Shown here piece by piece: positions 51,164 through 59,760 of a stretch of 64,000 bases of DNA; position 1 is the stretch's first letter, and every line of letters starts with the position of its first letter. Both the position numbers and the translations under genes were made by a program. The stretch is from assembly GCA_003050565.1 (NCBI GenBank), contig PEBW01000001.1, positions 1 to 64,000 of the forward strand. The letters are read 5' to 3'. The DNA is from Brockia lithotrophica (GTDB lineage: Bacteria > Bacillota > Bacilli > Thermicanales > DSM-22653). A model generated the notes under the pieces. The model was not told where the DNA came from, searched no databases, and saw nothing but the letters and a program-made list of their open reading frames with translations.

Positions 51164-52297
51164 CTACCCGGAGAGGATTTCTTCGCCTAGCTCGTCCGCG
51201 GCGAGGGCGCTCACGATCCGGTGGCGCACGTTCTCCTCGTCGAGGGTGGGAAACATCCCGGCCTCCCGTACCCGGCCGTACAGGTCGTCGAAGGGCTCGA
51301 GCTTGGCCTTCTTCGCGCGAACGGCCTCCCACCCTTCGAGGACGAAGGAGCGGAGCGAAGAGATCCCCTGCTCGGCGAAAAATCTTCGAAGCGCCTCCAC
51401 GTCGCGGACGAACTCTTCGCCAAAGCGGCGGCGCGCCCAACCGGCGAGGAGGGCGATTTCCGCCTCGTACATCGGCCGCTCCTTGCCCTTCGTACCCACC
51501 CAAGGCGTCTCCAGGATGAAGGGCCGACCTGCGAGGGCCGGGTGGTGGACGACGCGGTAGGGCGCCGCAAATCCCAGGTATCCCGTCCCCAAAACGGCGT
51601 GGCGGTCGCGGCGCGATCCGAAGGGAAACTTGCTGTCGTTTACGTGCACGCAGGCGAGGCGCTCGAGGCCGAGGACGCGGTCGAAGGTTTCGAGTACGCC
51701 GTCGAGGTCGCGGAGGATGTCGTAGCCCGCGGCGAAGACGTGGCAGGTGTCCAGGCAGATCGTGAGCCGCGGATCGCCCACCTCGTCGAGGAGGATGCGG
51801 AGCTGCTCGAAGGTCCTCCCCACCTCGCTCCCCTGCCCCGACATCGTCTCGAGGGCGACGCGCACGGGATGGGGCACGCGCAGGACTTCCTTGAGGCCGG
51901 AGGCAATCCGCCGGAGGGCCTCGTCTTCCGTTTGGCCGACGGCGGCACCCGGGTGGACGACGATGAGGTCCGTGCGCGCTTCGTGCGTCCGCCCGATCTC
52001 CTCCTGGAGGAAACGGACGGTGAAGGCAAAACTCTCCTCTTTGGGCGTCGCCAAGTTCACGATGTAGGGGGCGTGGACGAGGAAGTACCGAAGCCCCGCC
52101 CGGCGCATGTACGCCCAGCCTTCCTCGACGAACTGCTCCGCCATGGGCTTGCGCACCGTGTTCTGGGGAGCACCCGTGTAGATCATGAAGGCGGTGGCCC
52201 CGTAGGAATGGGCTTCCTGGGCGGCGTTCAAGAGCCCTTTCTTGGAAAATGAGACGTGGGAACCTACCAGAAGGTCGGTCGAAAACGCGACGTTCAC
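51164..52297 (-). CDS. nfo: Endonuclease IV with C-terminal extension
   Basis: A 377-residue AP endonuclease is read from GTG 52297 (GGGAGGGGGG before it). The zinc-binding TIM-barrel motifs are present: LLVGSHVSFSKKGLLNAAQE, FLVHAPYIVNLATP, VVHPGAAVGQTEDEA, VALETMSGQGSEVG, CLDTCHVFAAGYD, VHVNDSKFPFGSRRDRH and FILETPWVGTKG. It incises DNA at abasic sites. Typical family members end near residue 285-300. Here about 85 more residues follow (ALRRFFAEQGISSLRSFVLE onward), charged and probably helical. Such an extension is unusual and its role is unknown. Confidence 0.95.
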   Translation of the reverse strand: MNVAFSTDLLVGSHVSFSKKGLLNAAQEAHSYGATAFMIYTGAPQNTVRKPMAEQFVEEGWAYMRRAGLRYFLVHAPYIVNLATPKEESFAFTVRFLQEEIGRTHEARTDLIVVHPGAAVGQTEDEALRRIASGLKEVLRVPHPVRVALETMSGQGSEVGRTFEQLRILLDEVGDPRLTICLDTCHVFAAGYDILRDLDGVLETFDRVLGLERLACVHVNDSKFPFGSRRDRHAVLGTGYLGFAAPYRVVHHPALAGRPFILETPWVGTKGKERPMYEAEIALLAGWARRRFGEEFVRDVEALRRFFAEQGISSLRSFVLEGWEAVRAKKAKLEPFDDLYGRVREAGMFPTLDEENVRHRIVSALAADELGEEILSG

Positions 52298-52471
52298 CGA
52301 ATGCCCCCCTCCCAAAACCTTTCGCAAGCCCCGCACGGAAGCGAACCGCGGTCCCAAGCGTTCTTCCGCGGGTCGAAAAGTTCTCACCGCCGCGGCAACA
52401 CGTCCAGCACCCCCGCCCCGGTCTCCACCGTCAAACCCGAGTTCTATGCTACCATACGGTGGAGTTCAGGC

Positions 52472-52996
52472 TCACCGGCGAAACTTCCGGGCAAAGGCGG
52501 GAAGGTCGCGCAGGAGGTTGGCCATTTCCAACGCGGCCAGGGCGGCTTCGGTGCCCTTGTTCCCCGCCTTGCCCCCCGCCCGGTGCACGGCCTGTTCGGC
52601 GTCGTCGAGGGTGAGGAGGGCAAAGCCCACGGGAACCCCGGTTTCCCACGCGACGCGGGCGAGGCCGGAAGACGCTTCGCCGGCGACGTAGTCGAAGTGG
52701 GCCGTCTCGCCCCGCATAACGACACCGAGGGCGACGATTCCGGAAAAGGCCCCGCTTTCTGCCAGGCGCTTTGCCGCCAGCGGGAGCTCAAACGACCCCG
52801 GAACCCAGATTTCGGCGATGTCCTCGGGACGAACTCCGTGCCGGACGAGGGCCGATCGCGCCCCTTGGACGAGGGGGCGTACGAAAAACTCGTTGAAGCG
52901 CGAGGCGACGAGGGCAAAGGTGAGTCCCTCTCCCCGGAGCCGGCCTTCGAGCACCGCTTCGGAAGGGGACAGGTGTGTGCCGTCGTGGTCGAGCAC
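52472..52996 (-). CDS. ribH: 6,7-dimethyl-8-ribityllumazine synthase
   Basis: A 174-residue lumazine synthase is read from GTG 52996 (GAAGGAGGG upstream). It joins the ribityl-pyrimidine and dihydroxybutanone phosphate to lumazine and forms an icosahedral shell. Motifs: VASRFNEFFVRPLVQGA, IWVPGSFELPLAAKR, IVALGVVMRGETAHFDYVAG and PVGFALLTLDDAEQA, ending in a basic helix. It is the last gene of the rib operon, 86 bases after ribBA. Confidence 0.95.
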   Translation of the reverse strand: MLDHDGTHLSPSEAVLEGRLRGEGLTFALVASRFNEFFVRPLVQGARSALVRHGVRPEDIAEIWVPGSFELPLAAKRLAESGAFSGIVALGVVMRGETAHFDYVAGEASSGLARVAWETGVPVGFALLTLDDAEQAVHRAGGKAGNKGTEAALAALEMANLLRDLPAFARKFRR

Positions 52997-53082
52997 GCAA
53001 AACCCTCCTTCGCTCCAAATCCGATTCGGACAAAAAATGCGCAAGCCGATGCAACCCTCCACCGGAGGAAGGCTGCGGCTCT

Positions 53083-54396
53083 TCACAGATGGGAGAGCAG
53101 GTGCCCCAGGCGGTGCTTTTTCGCCTCGAGGTAGCGGCGGTTCTCCTCCCGCGGGGGGATTTCCAGGGGTACGCGCTCGACGACCTCGATGCCGAACTGC
53201 CGCAGGGCCTCCACCTTCTCCGGGTTGTTCGTGAGGAGGCGCACGCGCCGAACGCCGAGGTCGTGGAGGATCGCGGCGGCCACGTCGTAGTCGCGGGCGT
53301 CGACCGGATGCCCGAGGACGAGGTTGGCGTCTACCGTGTCGAAGCCGCGCTCCTGCAGGGCGTAAGCGCGGAGCTTTTCGTACAGGCCGATCCCCCGTCC
53401 TTCCTGCCGGAGGTAGACGAGGATGCCGCCTTCCGCCTCGATGCGCGCAAGGGCGGTCTCGAGCTGAGGACCGCAGTCGCAGCGGTACGAGCCGAAGACG
53501 TCCCCCGTGAGGCACTCCGAATGGACGCGCACGAGGATCGGTCGGTCGGAGGAGATCTCTCCTTTCCACAGGGCGATGTGTTCGCGCACGGCGCAGTTTC
53601 CCGGCGCAGGGAAGGCGATCGCCGACTCCCGGTAGGCGACCGCGCGGAAGGCCCCGTACTCGCTCGGAAGGTGCACGACGTCGCTCCGCTCGAGGCGGGG
53701 AAGGAGGGCGGAGGGGGCCACGTCGGCGGCTTTTGCCGAGGAGGGCGAGGCGGGCGGCAGCCCGACCGTGCCGCTTCTTTCGCCGTGGAGTGCCGCGACG
53801 ACGCGGGCGATGTCCTCGACGGTGAGAAACGGGAGGTTTTCCCGCGCCGCCAGGCGCTCGAGGTACGAAAGCGAGGCGGGCTCCCCGGAATCGTCCAGAA
53901 TTTCGATGATCGCCGCCGCCGGGCGCGCGCCGGCGAGGCGGGCGAGCTCGATCGCCGCCTCCGTGTGTCCCCGGCGTTCTCGTACGCCACCGGGGCGGGC
54001 TACGAGGGGAAAGACGTGCCCCGGACGGCGAAAGTCCTCAGGTCGGGCGGACGCGTCGGCAAGGGCGCGCAAGGTGAGCGCCCGCTCGCGTGCGGAAATC
54101 CCCGTCTTCACGGAGACGTGGTCGACGGAAACGGTAAAGGCGGTCTCTTTGGGATCCTGGGAGTCTGCCACCATGGGCGCCAGGGCGAGTTCGCGGGCCC
54201 GCTCGACGTCCACGGGGGCGCAGAGGAGGCCGCGCCCTTCTCGCAGCATGAAGTGCACGACCTCGGGAGTGGCGTGTTCGGCGAGGAGGACGAAATCTCC
54301 CTCGTTTTCGCGTTCGCGGTCGTCGAGGACGATCGCGGGAAGACCTCGCCGGAGGGCGCGGACGGCCGCCTCTACCCGCGACTGCGCTCCCCACAC
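53083..54396 (-). CDS. ribBA: Bifunctional DHBP synthase / GTP cyclohydrolase II
   Basis: A 437-residue fusion. The N-terminal RibB domain makes 3,4-dihydroxy-2-butanone 4-phosphate (DDRERENEGDFVLLAEHATP, RPGHVFPLVARPGGVRERRG and HTEAAIELARLAG). The C-terminal RibA domain opens GTP and has the zinc site CLTGDVFGSYRCDCGPQL and the catalytic stretch RQEGRGIGLYEKLRAYALQE. The linker near residues 200-230 is Pro/Ser/Ala-rich and longer than usual. GTG 54396 follows AAAGGAGGTG. It is the third gene in the rib operon. Confidence 0.95.
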   Translation of the reverse strand: MWGAQSRVEAAVRALRRGLPAIVLDDRERENEGDFVLLAEHATPEVVHFMLREGRGLLCAPVDVERARELALAPMVADSQDPKETAFTVSVDHVSVKTGISARERALTLRALADASARPEDFRRPGHVFPLVARPGGVRERRGHTEAAIELARLAGARPAAAIIEILDDSGEPASLSYLERLAARENLPFLTVEDIARVVAALHGERSGTVGLPPASPSSAKAADVAPSALLPRLERSDVVHLPSEYGAFRAVAYRESAIAFPAPGNCAVREHIALWKGEISSDRPILVRVHSECLTGDVFGSYRCDCGPQLETALARIEAEGGILVYLRQEGRGIGLYEKLRAYALQERGFDTVDANLVLGHPVDARDYDVAAAILHDLGVRRVRLLTNNPEKVEALRQFGIEVVERVPLEIPPREENRRYLEAKKHRLGHLLSHL

Positions 54397-54466
54397 GCGC
54401 GGACACCTCCTTTAAGGCCGGACGTTTGAAAGGCCGGAGCGGCGAGAAAGAGAACCTGCCTGCAGG

Positions 54467-55105
54467 CTACGTTCCCGCAGATGTCGTGAAGCGCCGCACG
54501 GCCTCCACGACGTAGCGGGCGAGGATGTCCACCTCGACGTTCACGCGGGATCCGGGGCCCTTCGTGCCCAAGGTCGTGACGGCGAGGGTGTGCGGAATGA
54601 GGCCGACGGAAAAGGAAACCTCATGGCCGACAGGCGCCTCCACGCCGACCACCGTGAGGCTCACGCCGTCTACGGCCACCGAACCCTTGGGGGCGAGGTA
54701 GGGGGCGTATTCCGCGGACAGGACAAATCGGACGAGGCGCGAGCCGTCTGCCGCCTCCTCCACCTCCGCGACGCGGGCGACCGCGTCGACGTGCCCGGTC
54801 ACGATGTGCCCCCCGAGCGGGTCCCCGACCCGGAGCGCCCGTTCCACGTTGACCCGCATGCCGGGTACCGCGTGGGCAAAGGTGGTCCGCCGGACCGTCT
54901 CCGGCATGAGGTGGAAGACGAGCGCGTCCTCCTCCACGACCTCCACCGTGAGGCAGACGCCGTCCACGGCCACGCTGTCTCCCGGCGCGGGAAGGTCGGA
55001 CCACGGAAGTTCCGCGAGAACGAGGCGCGCGGCTTCTCCCTGTTCCCCAGCCAGGCGCTCCAGGGAACGAATGCGGGCGGTACCCTCTACGAGGCCCGTA
55101 AACAC
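54467..55105 (-). CDS. ribE: Riboflavin synthase alpha subunit
   Basis: A 212-residue enzyme that dismutates two lumazines to riboflavin. The two homologous lumazine-binding halves begin MFTGLVEGTARIRSLERL and GGHIVTGHVDAVARVAEVEE, and each holds a VAVDGVCLTV or VAVDGVSLTV repeat. GTG 55105 is the only plausible start. It lies between ribD and ribBA in the operon. Confidence 0.95.
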   Translation of the reverse strand: MFTGLVEGTARIRSLERLAGEQGEAARLVLAELPWSDLPAPGDSVAVDGVCLTVEVVEEDALVFHLMPETVRRTTFAHAVPGMRVNVERALRVGDPLGGHIVTGHVDAVARVAEVEEAADGSRLVRFVLSAEYAPYLAPKGSVAVDGVSLTVVGVEAPVGHEVSFSVGLIPHTLAVTTLGTKGPGSRVNVEVDILARYVVEAVRRFTTSAGT

Positions 55106-55155
55106 CTGCCACTCCCCCCAGCTTCCTCAAACTTTCGAACCGTCGTGGTCGGGCT

Positions 55156-56418
55156 TTACCCTTCTTCGGTCGTAGGACGGCCCACGAAGACGAAGTCCGC
55201 GCCGAAACGCGCGACCCCCTCCCACACGAGGGGGAGCCCTTCGGCGAGCGTGGCCGCTCCTTCCCCCGCCAACCAGCCGGGAGCGCTTCGCCCGCCCAAA
55301 AGGCGCGGGGCGGCGAAGACGACAAAACGGTCCACGAGGCGGTGGGAGACGAACCGGGCGATCGTCTCCCCGCCCCCTTCCACGAGGAGGGAGTTTACCC
55401 CGCGTTCGGCGAGGAGGGCGAGGAGCGCGGCGAGGTCGACCTCGCCCTTCGCGCCCTCGGCCGGCAGGCGAACGACCTCCACACCCGAATCCTTGAGCCG
55501 CCTCTCGGCTTCCGAGTCTCCCTCCGCCCCCGTGGCGACGAGCGCGGGGGCGAGGCCGTCGCGAAAGAGGACGGCGTCGGCGGGGAGGTCGAGAGAGCGC
55601 GAAAGAACGATGCGCAGCCTCCCGATTTCCTCGTTCCCGCCTCCCAGGCGCACGGTGAGGCGGGGGTTGTCGCGGCGTACGGTGTTTGCCCCGACGAGCA
55701 CGGCGTCGTGGCGCAAGCGGAGGTAGTGCACCGCCCGGAGCGCTTCCCCGCCCGTGATCGTGCGGCTCTCCCCCGTTCGCGTGGCGATCTTTCCGTCCAA
55801 GGTCATGGCCACCTTGACCGTCACCCACGGCCGACCCCGTTCTACGCGGGTGAGGTACGCGGCGTGGACGCGACGTGCCGCCCGCGCGCACACCCCTTCC
55901 CGGACTTCCACCCCCGCCTCCCGGAGGATCCGCACTCCCCCGCCTGCGACGAGGGGGTTGGGGTCGCGCAGAGCGACGACCACGCGCCGAACCCCCGCAT
56001 CCCGCAGCGCTACCGCGCAAGGCGGCGTACGCCCCCAGTGGCTGCAAGGTTCGAGGGTGACGTAGCACGTGGCGCCGCGCGCCGCCTCTCCGGCCATGCG
56101 GAGGGCTTGCACTTCCGCGTGCGGTTCGCCCGCTCGGAGATGCGCGCCGAGGCCGACGATGCGCCCTTCGCGCACGAGAACACAACCGACGTTGGGGTTC
56201 GGCGCCGTCTGTCCTTCCGCGGCGGCGGCGAGGGCGAGGGCGAGGCCCATGAAGTGACGGTCGAGGGGCGAAACGTCGGGGCCGTCGCAGCCGTCCGCGC
56301 CCACCGCTTCTGCCGCCGCAGGAAGCGGAAGAAGAGGGGCGAGGCCCGGCGAAATCAGAAAGGCGAAAGCACCTGCGCCGAAGGGAGCGGCCGCCCCACG
56401 GTCTCCCAAGCCGGACAC
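55156..56418 (-). CDS. ribD: Bifunctional riboflavin deaminase/reductase RibD
   Basis: A 420-residue fusion is read from GTG 56418 (GAAGGAGGTGGC before it). A 40-residue leader precedes the deaminase domain: LDRHFMGLALALAAAAEGQT, then PNPNVGCVLV, HAEVQALRMAG and the zinc site LEPCSHWGRTPPC. The reductase domain follows (VTVKVAMTLDGKIATRTGES, LRHDAVLVGANTVRRDNPRL, SLLVEGGGETIARF). It is the first gene under the FMN riboswitch. The Ala-rich leader (residues 1-50) is atypical for RibD and may be partly untranslated. Confidence 0.95.
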   Translation of the reverse strand: MSGLGDRGAAAPFGAGAFAFLISPGLAPLLPLPAAAEAVGADGCDGPDVSPLDRHFMGLALALAAAAEGQTAPNPNVGCVLVREGRIVGLGAHLRAGEPHAEVQALRMAGEAARGATCYVTLEPCSHWGRTPPCAVALRDAGVRRVVVALRDPNPLVAGGGVRILREAGVEVREGVCARAARRVHAAYLTRVERGRPWVTVKVAMTLDGKIATRTGESRTITGGEALRAVHYLRLRHDAVLVGANTVRRDNPRLTVRLGGGNEEIGRLRIVLSRSLDLPADAVLFRDGLAPALVATGAEGDSEAERRLKDSGVEVVRLPAEGAKGEVDLAALLALLAERGVNSLLVEGGGETIARFVSHRLVDRFVVFAAPRLLGGRSAPGWLAGEGAATLAEGLPLVWEGVARFGADFVFVGRPTTEEG

Positions 56419-56458
56419 GGAGCCACCTCCTTCGTCGCCCGAGAAAGTCCCCGGGTAC

Positions 56459-56491
56459 GAAAAAACCCGCCACGTCCCTCCGTGGCGGGTA
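56459..56491 (-). terminator. Riboswitch expression-platform terminator before ribD
   Basis: The stem CCCGCCACG with CGTGGCGGG (56466-56490) and a GAGGGA-type loop is followed on the minus strand by six T. It stands about 170 bases after the FMN aptamer and about 40 before ribD. It should form when FMN is bound, ending transcription. Confidence 0.85.
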
Positions 56492-56664
56492 GGCTGCAGG
56501 AGAACGGAGAACGCGCGGCCTTCGACCCGAATACGCACCGCCGAAACCCGGACGTACATCCTCGGAAGTTCCCGAGGCCTCACCGCAGAAGCGGCCGCGG
56601 CAAACTTCCCGGGTGCGCGCCCGGCCCGGAAGCGATCTCGGGCCACGAGGAAAACCGCCGTTCG

Positions 56665-56838
56665 TTCCTTCTCCCATCCGGACTTTCACCGTCGGCTCCG
56701 GAATTTCACCGGATCCTGCCCGTCGGCATTCCTGCCGGCAGGCTCGCGGGCTCCGGCCGAAGTCCGGCCGCCTTCAAAGGCGCGGACGTCGGCGCATCAC
56801 CGCCGGTCGGGAATTTCACCCTGCCCCGAAGGAACGTC
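56665..56838 (-). ncRNA. FMN riboswitch (RFN element)
   Basis: The minus strand carries all conserved blocks of the FMN aptamer: TTCGGGGCAGGGTGAAATTC, CCGACCGGCGGTGATG, AGCCCGCGAGCCTGC, GCAGGATCCGGTGAAATTCC, GGAGCCGACGGTGAAAGTCC and GGATGGGAGAAGGA. The P3-P4 loop stretch is longer than minimal (a GC-rich arm near 56755-56795). It stands directly upstream of ribD with a downstream terminator, so FMN would repress the whole rib operon by termination. Confidence 0.97.
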
Positions 56839-56876
56839 CCCGCTTCCGGCACGGGCGTGCCGGAAGACGGAGCAAC

Positions 56877-58178
56877 CTAAGTGTACCTTTCTTCCACGTC
56901 GGAGGCAAGAAAGGAAGCGCCGGACGCCGGCCCCGGCTCCGCGTTCGGAGGACGATCCCCGCCGTCGGACGTCGGACGTTCGCCGCCGGGCGCATGTTCC
57001 GCAAGCTCACCCGGCACGTCGAAGGCGCCGCGTAAGCGGCGGGAGAGGCGCTCGCGCTCAAGTTCGGCGGCGTCCACTGCGCGCAACGCCTCGTCGAGCT
57101 TGCGACGCGTGCGCGAGAGGAGGTCGGCGAAGCGGGCGAAATCCGCCTGAACGCGGCGGAGGAGCTCCCACACCTCGCCCGCACGCCGCTCAATGGCCAC
57201 CGTGCGCAGGCCGAGGGACAGGCTGTGGAGGATCGCCGCGAGCGTCGTCGGCCCCACGAGCACGACCCGCCACTCCCGTTGGAGGGTCTCGAAGAGCCCC
57301 GGTTCGCGCAACGCCTCCGCGTACAGGCTTTCGAAGGGCAAAAAGAGGAGGGCAAAGTCCGTGGTATGCGGGGGGACGATGTACTTTTCCCGGACTTTCT
57401 GGGCCTCTAGGCGAAGGCGCTCGACGAAGCGGCGGCGCGCCCGCCGCACGGCCTCGGGATCTCCCGCTTCTTCCGCCGCGAGGTACGCCTCCACGTCGGC
57501 GAGGGGAAACTTCGCGTCGATCGGCAACCATATCCCTTCCCCCGCCGTCCGACCGGGCAGGCGGACGGCAAAATCCACGCACTCCTCCGAGTTCGGGTTT
57601 ACGCGGACGTCGCGGGCGTACTGTTCGGGAAGGAGGATGTCGGCAAGGATGTTCTCCAACTGGACCTCTCCGAGGACGCCCCGGCGCTTCACGTTTGCGA
57701 GAATCCGCCTGAGGTCCCCCACGCCTTCCGCAAGGGCGCGCATCTCCCCCAACCCGCGGTGGACTTCTTCCAGCCGCTCGCTCACGAGGCGGAAGGAAGC
57801 CCCCAGGCGCGCTTCGAGCGTCGTCTCGAGCTTCTCGTCGACCGTTCGGCGGAGCGACTCCAAGGTACGTTCGTTTTCGTCCCGGATTCGGTGGAGCTCT
57901 TCGGCGACGCGCGCCTCCAGGCGTTCGAGGCGCCCTTCGCTTCCCGCGACGAGGTCCATGAGCCGCTCGCTCAAGAGGCCCATCTGCTGGACGAACGTCC
58001 GCTGCTCCGACTCGAGGGAACGCGCAAGACGATCGAGGGTGCCGAACACGCGGTCTTCGGAAGCCCTGCCTCCGAGGGAAAGGCGCCGCGCCGCCCACCA
58101 CCCCGATCCAAACGCAACTACGACGAGGACGAGGACGGCTCCCATGGGAACGTGCATCCCCCACACCCCGTCCGGCAC
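56877..58178 (-). CDS. rmuC: RmuC-family DNA recombination protein
   Basis: A 433-residue protein is read from GTG 58178 (AAAAGGGGGAG upstream; an ATG at 58217 lacks a site). A single N-terminal membrane helix (VLVLVVVAFGSGWWAAR) is followed by a coiled coil of about 120 residues and the nuclease-like RmuC core: GEVQLENILADILLPEQYAR, LPIDAKFPLADVEAYL, THPHTTDFALLFLP-type and LVGPTTLAAILHSLSLGLRT. In Escherichia coli RmuC limits inversion at short repeats. The stop lies 39 bases before the FMN riboswitch, and a GC-rich hairpin (56842-56866) stands between. Confidence 0.9.
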   Translation of the reverse strand: MPDGVWGMHVPMGAVLVLVVVAFGSGWWAARRLSLGGRASEDRVFGTLDRLARSLESEQRTFVQQMGLLSERLMDLVAGSEGRLERLEARVAEELHRIRDENERTLESLRRTVDEKLETTLEARLGASFRLVSERLEEVHRGLGEMRALAEGVGDLRRILANVKRRGVLGEVQLENILADILLPEQYARDVRVNPNSEECVDFAVRLPGRTAGEGIWLPIDAKFPLADVEAYLAAEEAGDPEAVRRARRRFVERLRLEAQKVREKYIVPPHTTDFALLFLPFESLYAEALREPGLFETLQREWRVVLVGPTTLAAILHSLSLGLRTVAIERRAGEVWELLRRVQADFARFADLLSRTRRKLDEALRAVDAAELERERLSRRLRGAFDVPGELAEHAPGGERPTSDGGDRPPNAEPGPASGASFLASDVEERYT

Positions 58179-58290
58179 CGCCGTCTCCCCCTTTTCCCGT
58201 CCTTCCGACCGCCGCATTGGCCGAAGGAAAGTCCTTTGCCTGCGGGAGGAAATGTTGGAGGTCCGAGGAAAAATTGAAATACGAGAATTT

Positions 58291-58319
58291 TTGACAGTAA
58301 ATTTAGAACTTGATAGACT
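58291..58319 (+). promoter_or_regulatory. Sigma-A-type promoter of the cation transporter gene
   Basis: TTGACA (58291-58296), a 17-base AT-rich spacer and TAGACT (58314-58319). It is the clearest -35/-10 pair in the window. It leaves a leader of about 65 bases with a small hairpin CTCCGCTTCGGAG. Confidence 0.75.
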
Positions 58320-58390
58320 CAGGGTAAACTCCGCTTCGGAGGTGACCGACGCGCCGGAGGCTCTCCGGGCCCGTACGGCGCAGAGGACGG

Positions 58391-59383
58391 ATGGTAGAGG
58401 ATCGCACGCGAGCCCGAATCGAAGCGCACCTCGGGATCCTGAGCGCCGTGGGAAACGCCTTCCTCGCGCTGCTCAAGCTCGGCCTCGGGTGGGCGGGGCA
58501 GAGCCGCGCACTCTTTTCCGACGGAATCCACAACGTAGCGGACCTCCTCGTCGGCGGCGTCGGGGCGCTGAGCGCGCGCGTTGCGGAAAAGCCGCCGGAC
58601 GAAGACCACCCGTACGGACACGGCAAGGCCGAGGTCCTCGTCGCCGCAGGCGTCGCCGCCTTTCTCGGTGTTCTGGCGCTCCTCCTCGTGGCGCAGGGCA
58701 TCGCTTCTTTCGGGAACCCCGAACCGCCGATCCCCTCGTGGGAAACCCTCGCCGCCGCACTTTTCTCCCTAGTCCTCAAGGTAATTCTCTACCGCACGAC
58801 GATTCGCGAAGCCGAACGGCTCTCGAGCTACGCCTTGCGGGCGGTAGCCCTAGACCACCGGTCGGACATCTGGAGCTCTTTGGCGGCCGCCTCGGGAATC
58901 CTCGGGTCGTACCTCGCGTGCGCCACCCCCTACGCGTGGTTCCGCCACGCCGACGCGGTGGGGAGCATCGTCGTGGCCGTGCTCATCCTCCACATGGCCT
59001 ACGACCTCCTCCGGGAAACCGGCGACATCCTCATGGAGCGAACGCTCCCGTCGGAAACCCTCGAGAGGTACGCCCAAGTCGTCCGAAGCTTCCCCGAGGT
59101 TCGGCACATCGACCGCCTGCGGGCGCGCACGCACGGCCACTACATCCTCGTCGACCTGCGCATCGCCGTGGACGAAGACCTCACGGTAGCCCAGGGGCAC
59201 GAGCTGGGTCGCGCCGTAAAAGATGCCCTCATCGCCGGCGATCCCCGCATTCGCGAAGTTCTCGTCCACCTGAACCCGTATCCCCGCCCCGCCGCCGGTT
59301 CGATCCCCGACGCGGGCCGCCCTGCGACATCCGGGCTTCCCCGAGCCGAGGACGAACGCGAGACGAGCGGGCGGTCTCCGTAG
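58391..59383 (+). CDS. Cation diffusion facilitator (CDF) transporter
   Basis: A 330-residue metal efflux protein with six predicted helices. The metal sites are visible: SDGIHNVAD in helix 2, DEDHPYGHGKAE in the following loop and ALDHRSDIWSS in helix 5. The cytoplasmic CDF domain (about residues 205-290) includes HIDRLRARTHGHYILVDLRI. Substrate could be Zn, Mn, Co or Fe and cannot be fixed. About 40 Pro/Ser/Arg residues form an extra tail. The gene is convergent with zapA: the stops are two bases apart. Confidence 0.9.
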   Translation: MVEDRTRARIEAHLGILSAVGNAFLALLKLGLGWAGQSRALFSDGIHNVADLLVGGVGALSARVAEKPPDEDHPYGHGKAEVLVAAGVAAFLGVLALLLVAQGIASFGNPEPPIPSWETLAAALFSLVLKVILYRTTIREAERLSSYALRAVALDHRSDIWSSLAAASGILGSYLACATPYAWFRHADAVGSIVVAVLILHMAYDLLRETGDILMERTLPSETLERYAQVVRSFPEVRHIDRLRARTHGHYILVDLRIAVDEDLTVAQGHELGRAVKDALIAGDPRIREVLVHLNPYPRPAAGSIPDAGRPATSGLPRAEDERETSGRSP

Positions 59384-59384
59384 G

Positions 59385-59696
59385 CTAGGTCCCCTCTTCC
59401 CCGGGCGGATCGCCTTCCGAAGGTTTTTCCCCGGAACGCGAACTGTCGGTTTCCTCCTCGAGGAGCTCATAGACCTCGTCGAGCTCACGGCGAAGGCGGA
59501 GCACTTCGTCGGCAAAGGAAAGGGCGGCCAACACCGCAACCCTTGGGACGTCGAGGTGGGGACTCCGCGCGGCGATCTCCCGCATCCGCTGATCGACCAT
59601 TTCCGCCAGGCGGTGGAGGTGCTGCTCCGTCGTATCTCCCTTGAGGTGGTACGTCTCGCCGAAGATCTTTACCCGGGCCGTCGCGGTCCGCTTCAC
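59385..59696 (-). CDS. zapA: Cell division protein ZapA
   Basis: A 103-residue coiled-coil protein that bundles FtsZ at midcell. The N-terminal globular part reads VKIFGETYHLKGDTTEQHLH, followed by the long helix VDQRMREIAARSPHLDVPRV and a heptad region. An acidic disordered tail ends it. It sits directly downstream of pheT, as in Bacillus. Confidence 0.9.
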   Translation of the reverse strand: MKRTATARVKIFGETYHLKGDTTEQHLHRLAEMVDQRMREIAARSPHLDVPRVAVLAALSFADEVLRLRRELDEVYELLEEETDSSRSGEKPSEGDPPGEEGT

Positions 59697-59760
59697 CGCC
59701 TATCTCCCCCAATCTCCTCGTGCGGTAGGCGATGCGGCGCGCACGGGCGGCCCGCCCTTC

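Noticed and set aside
56842-56866. Hairpin after rmuC as an intrinsic terminator
   Set aside because: The stem CTTCCGGCAC with GTGCCGGAAG is strong but has no T run on either side, so termination is not supported.
58320-58390. Metal-sensing riboswitch before the CDF gene
   Set aside because: The leader is only about 65 bases with one small hairpin and none of the conserved yybP-ykoY or czcD blocks.
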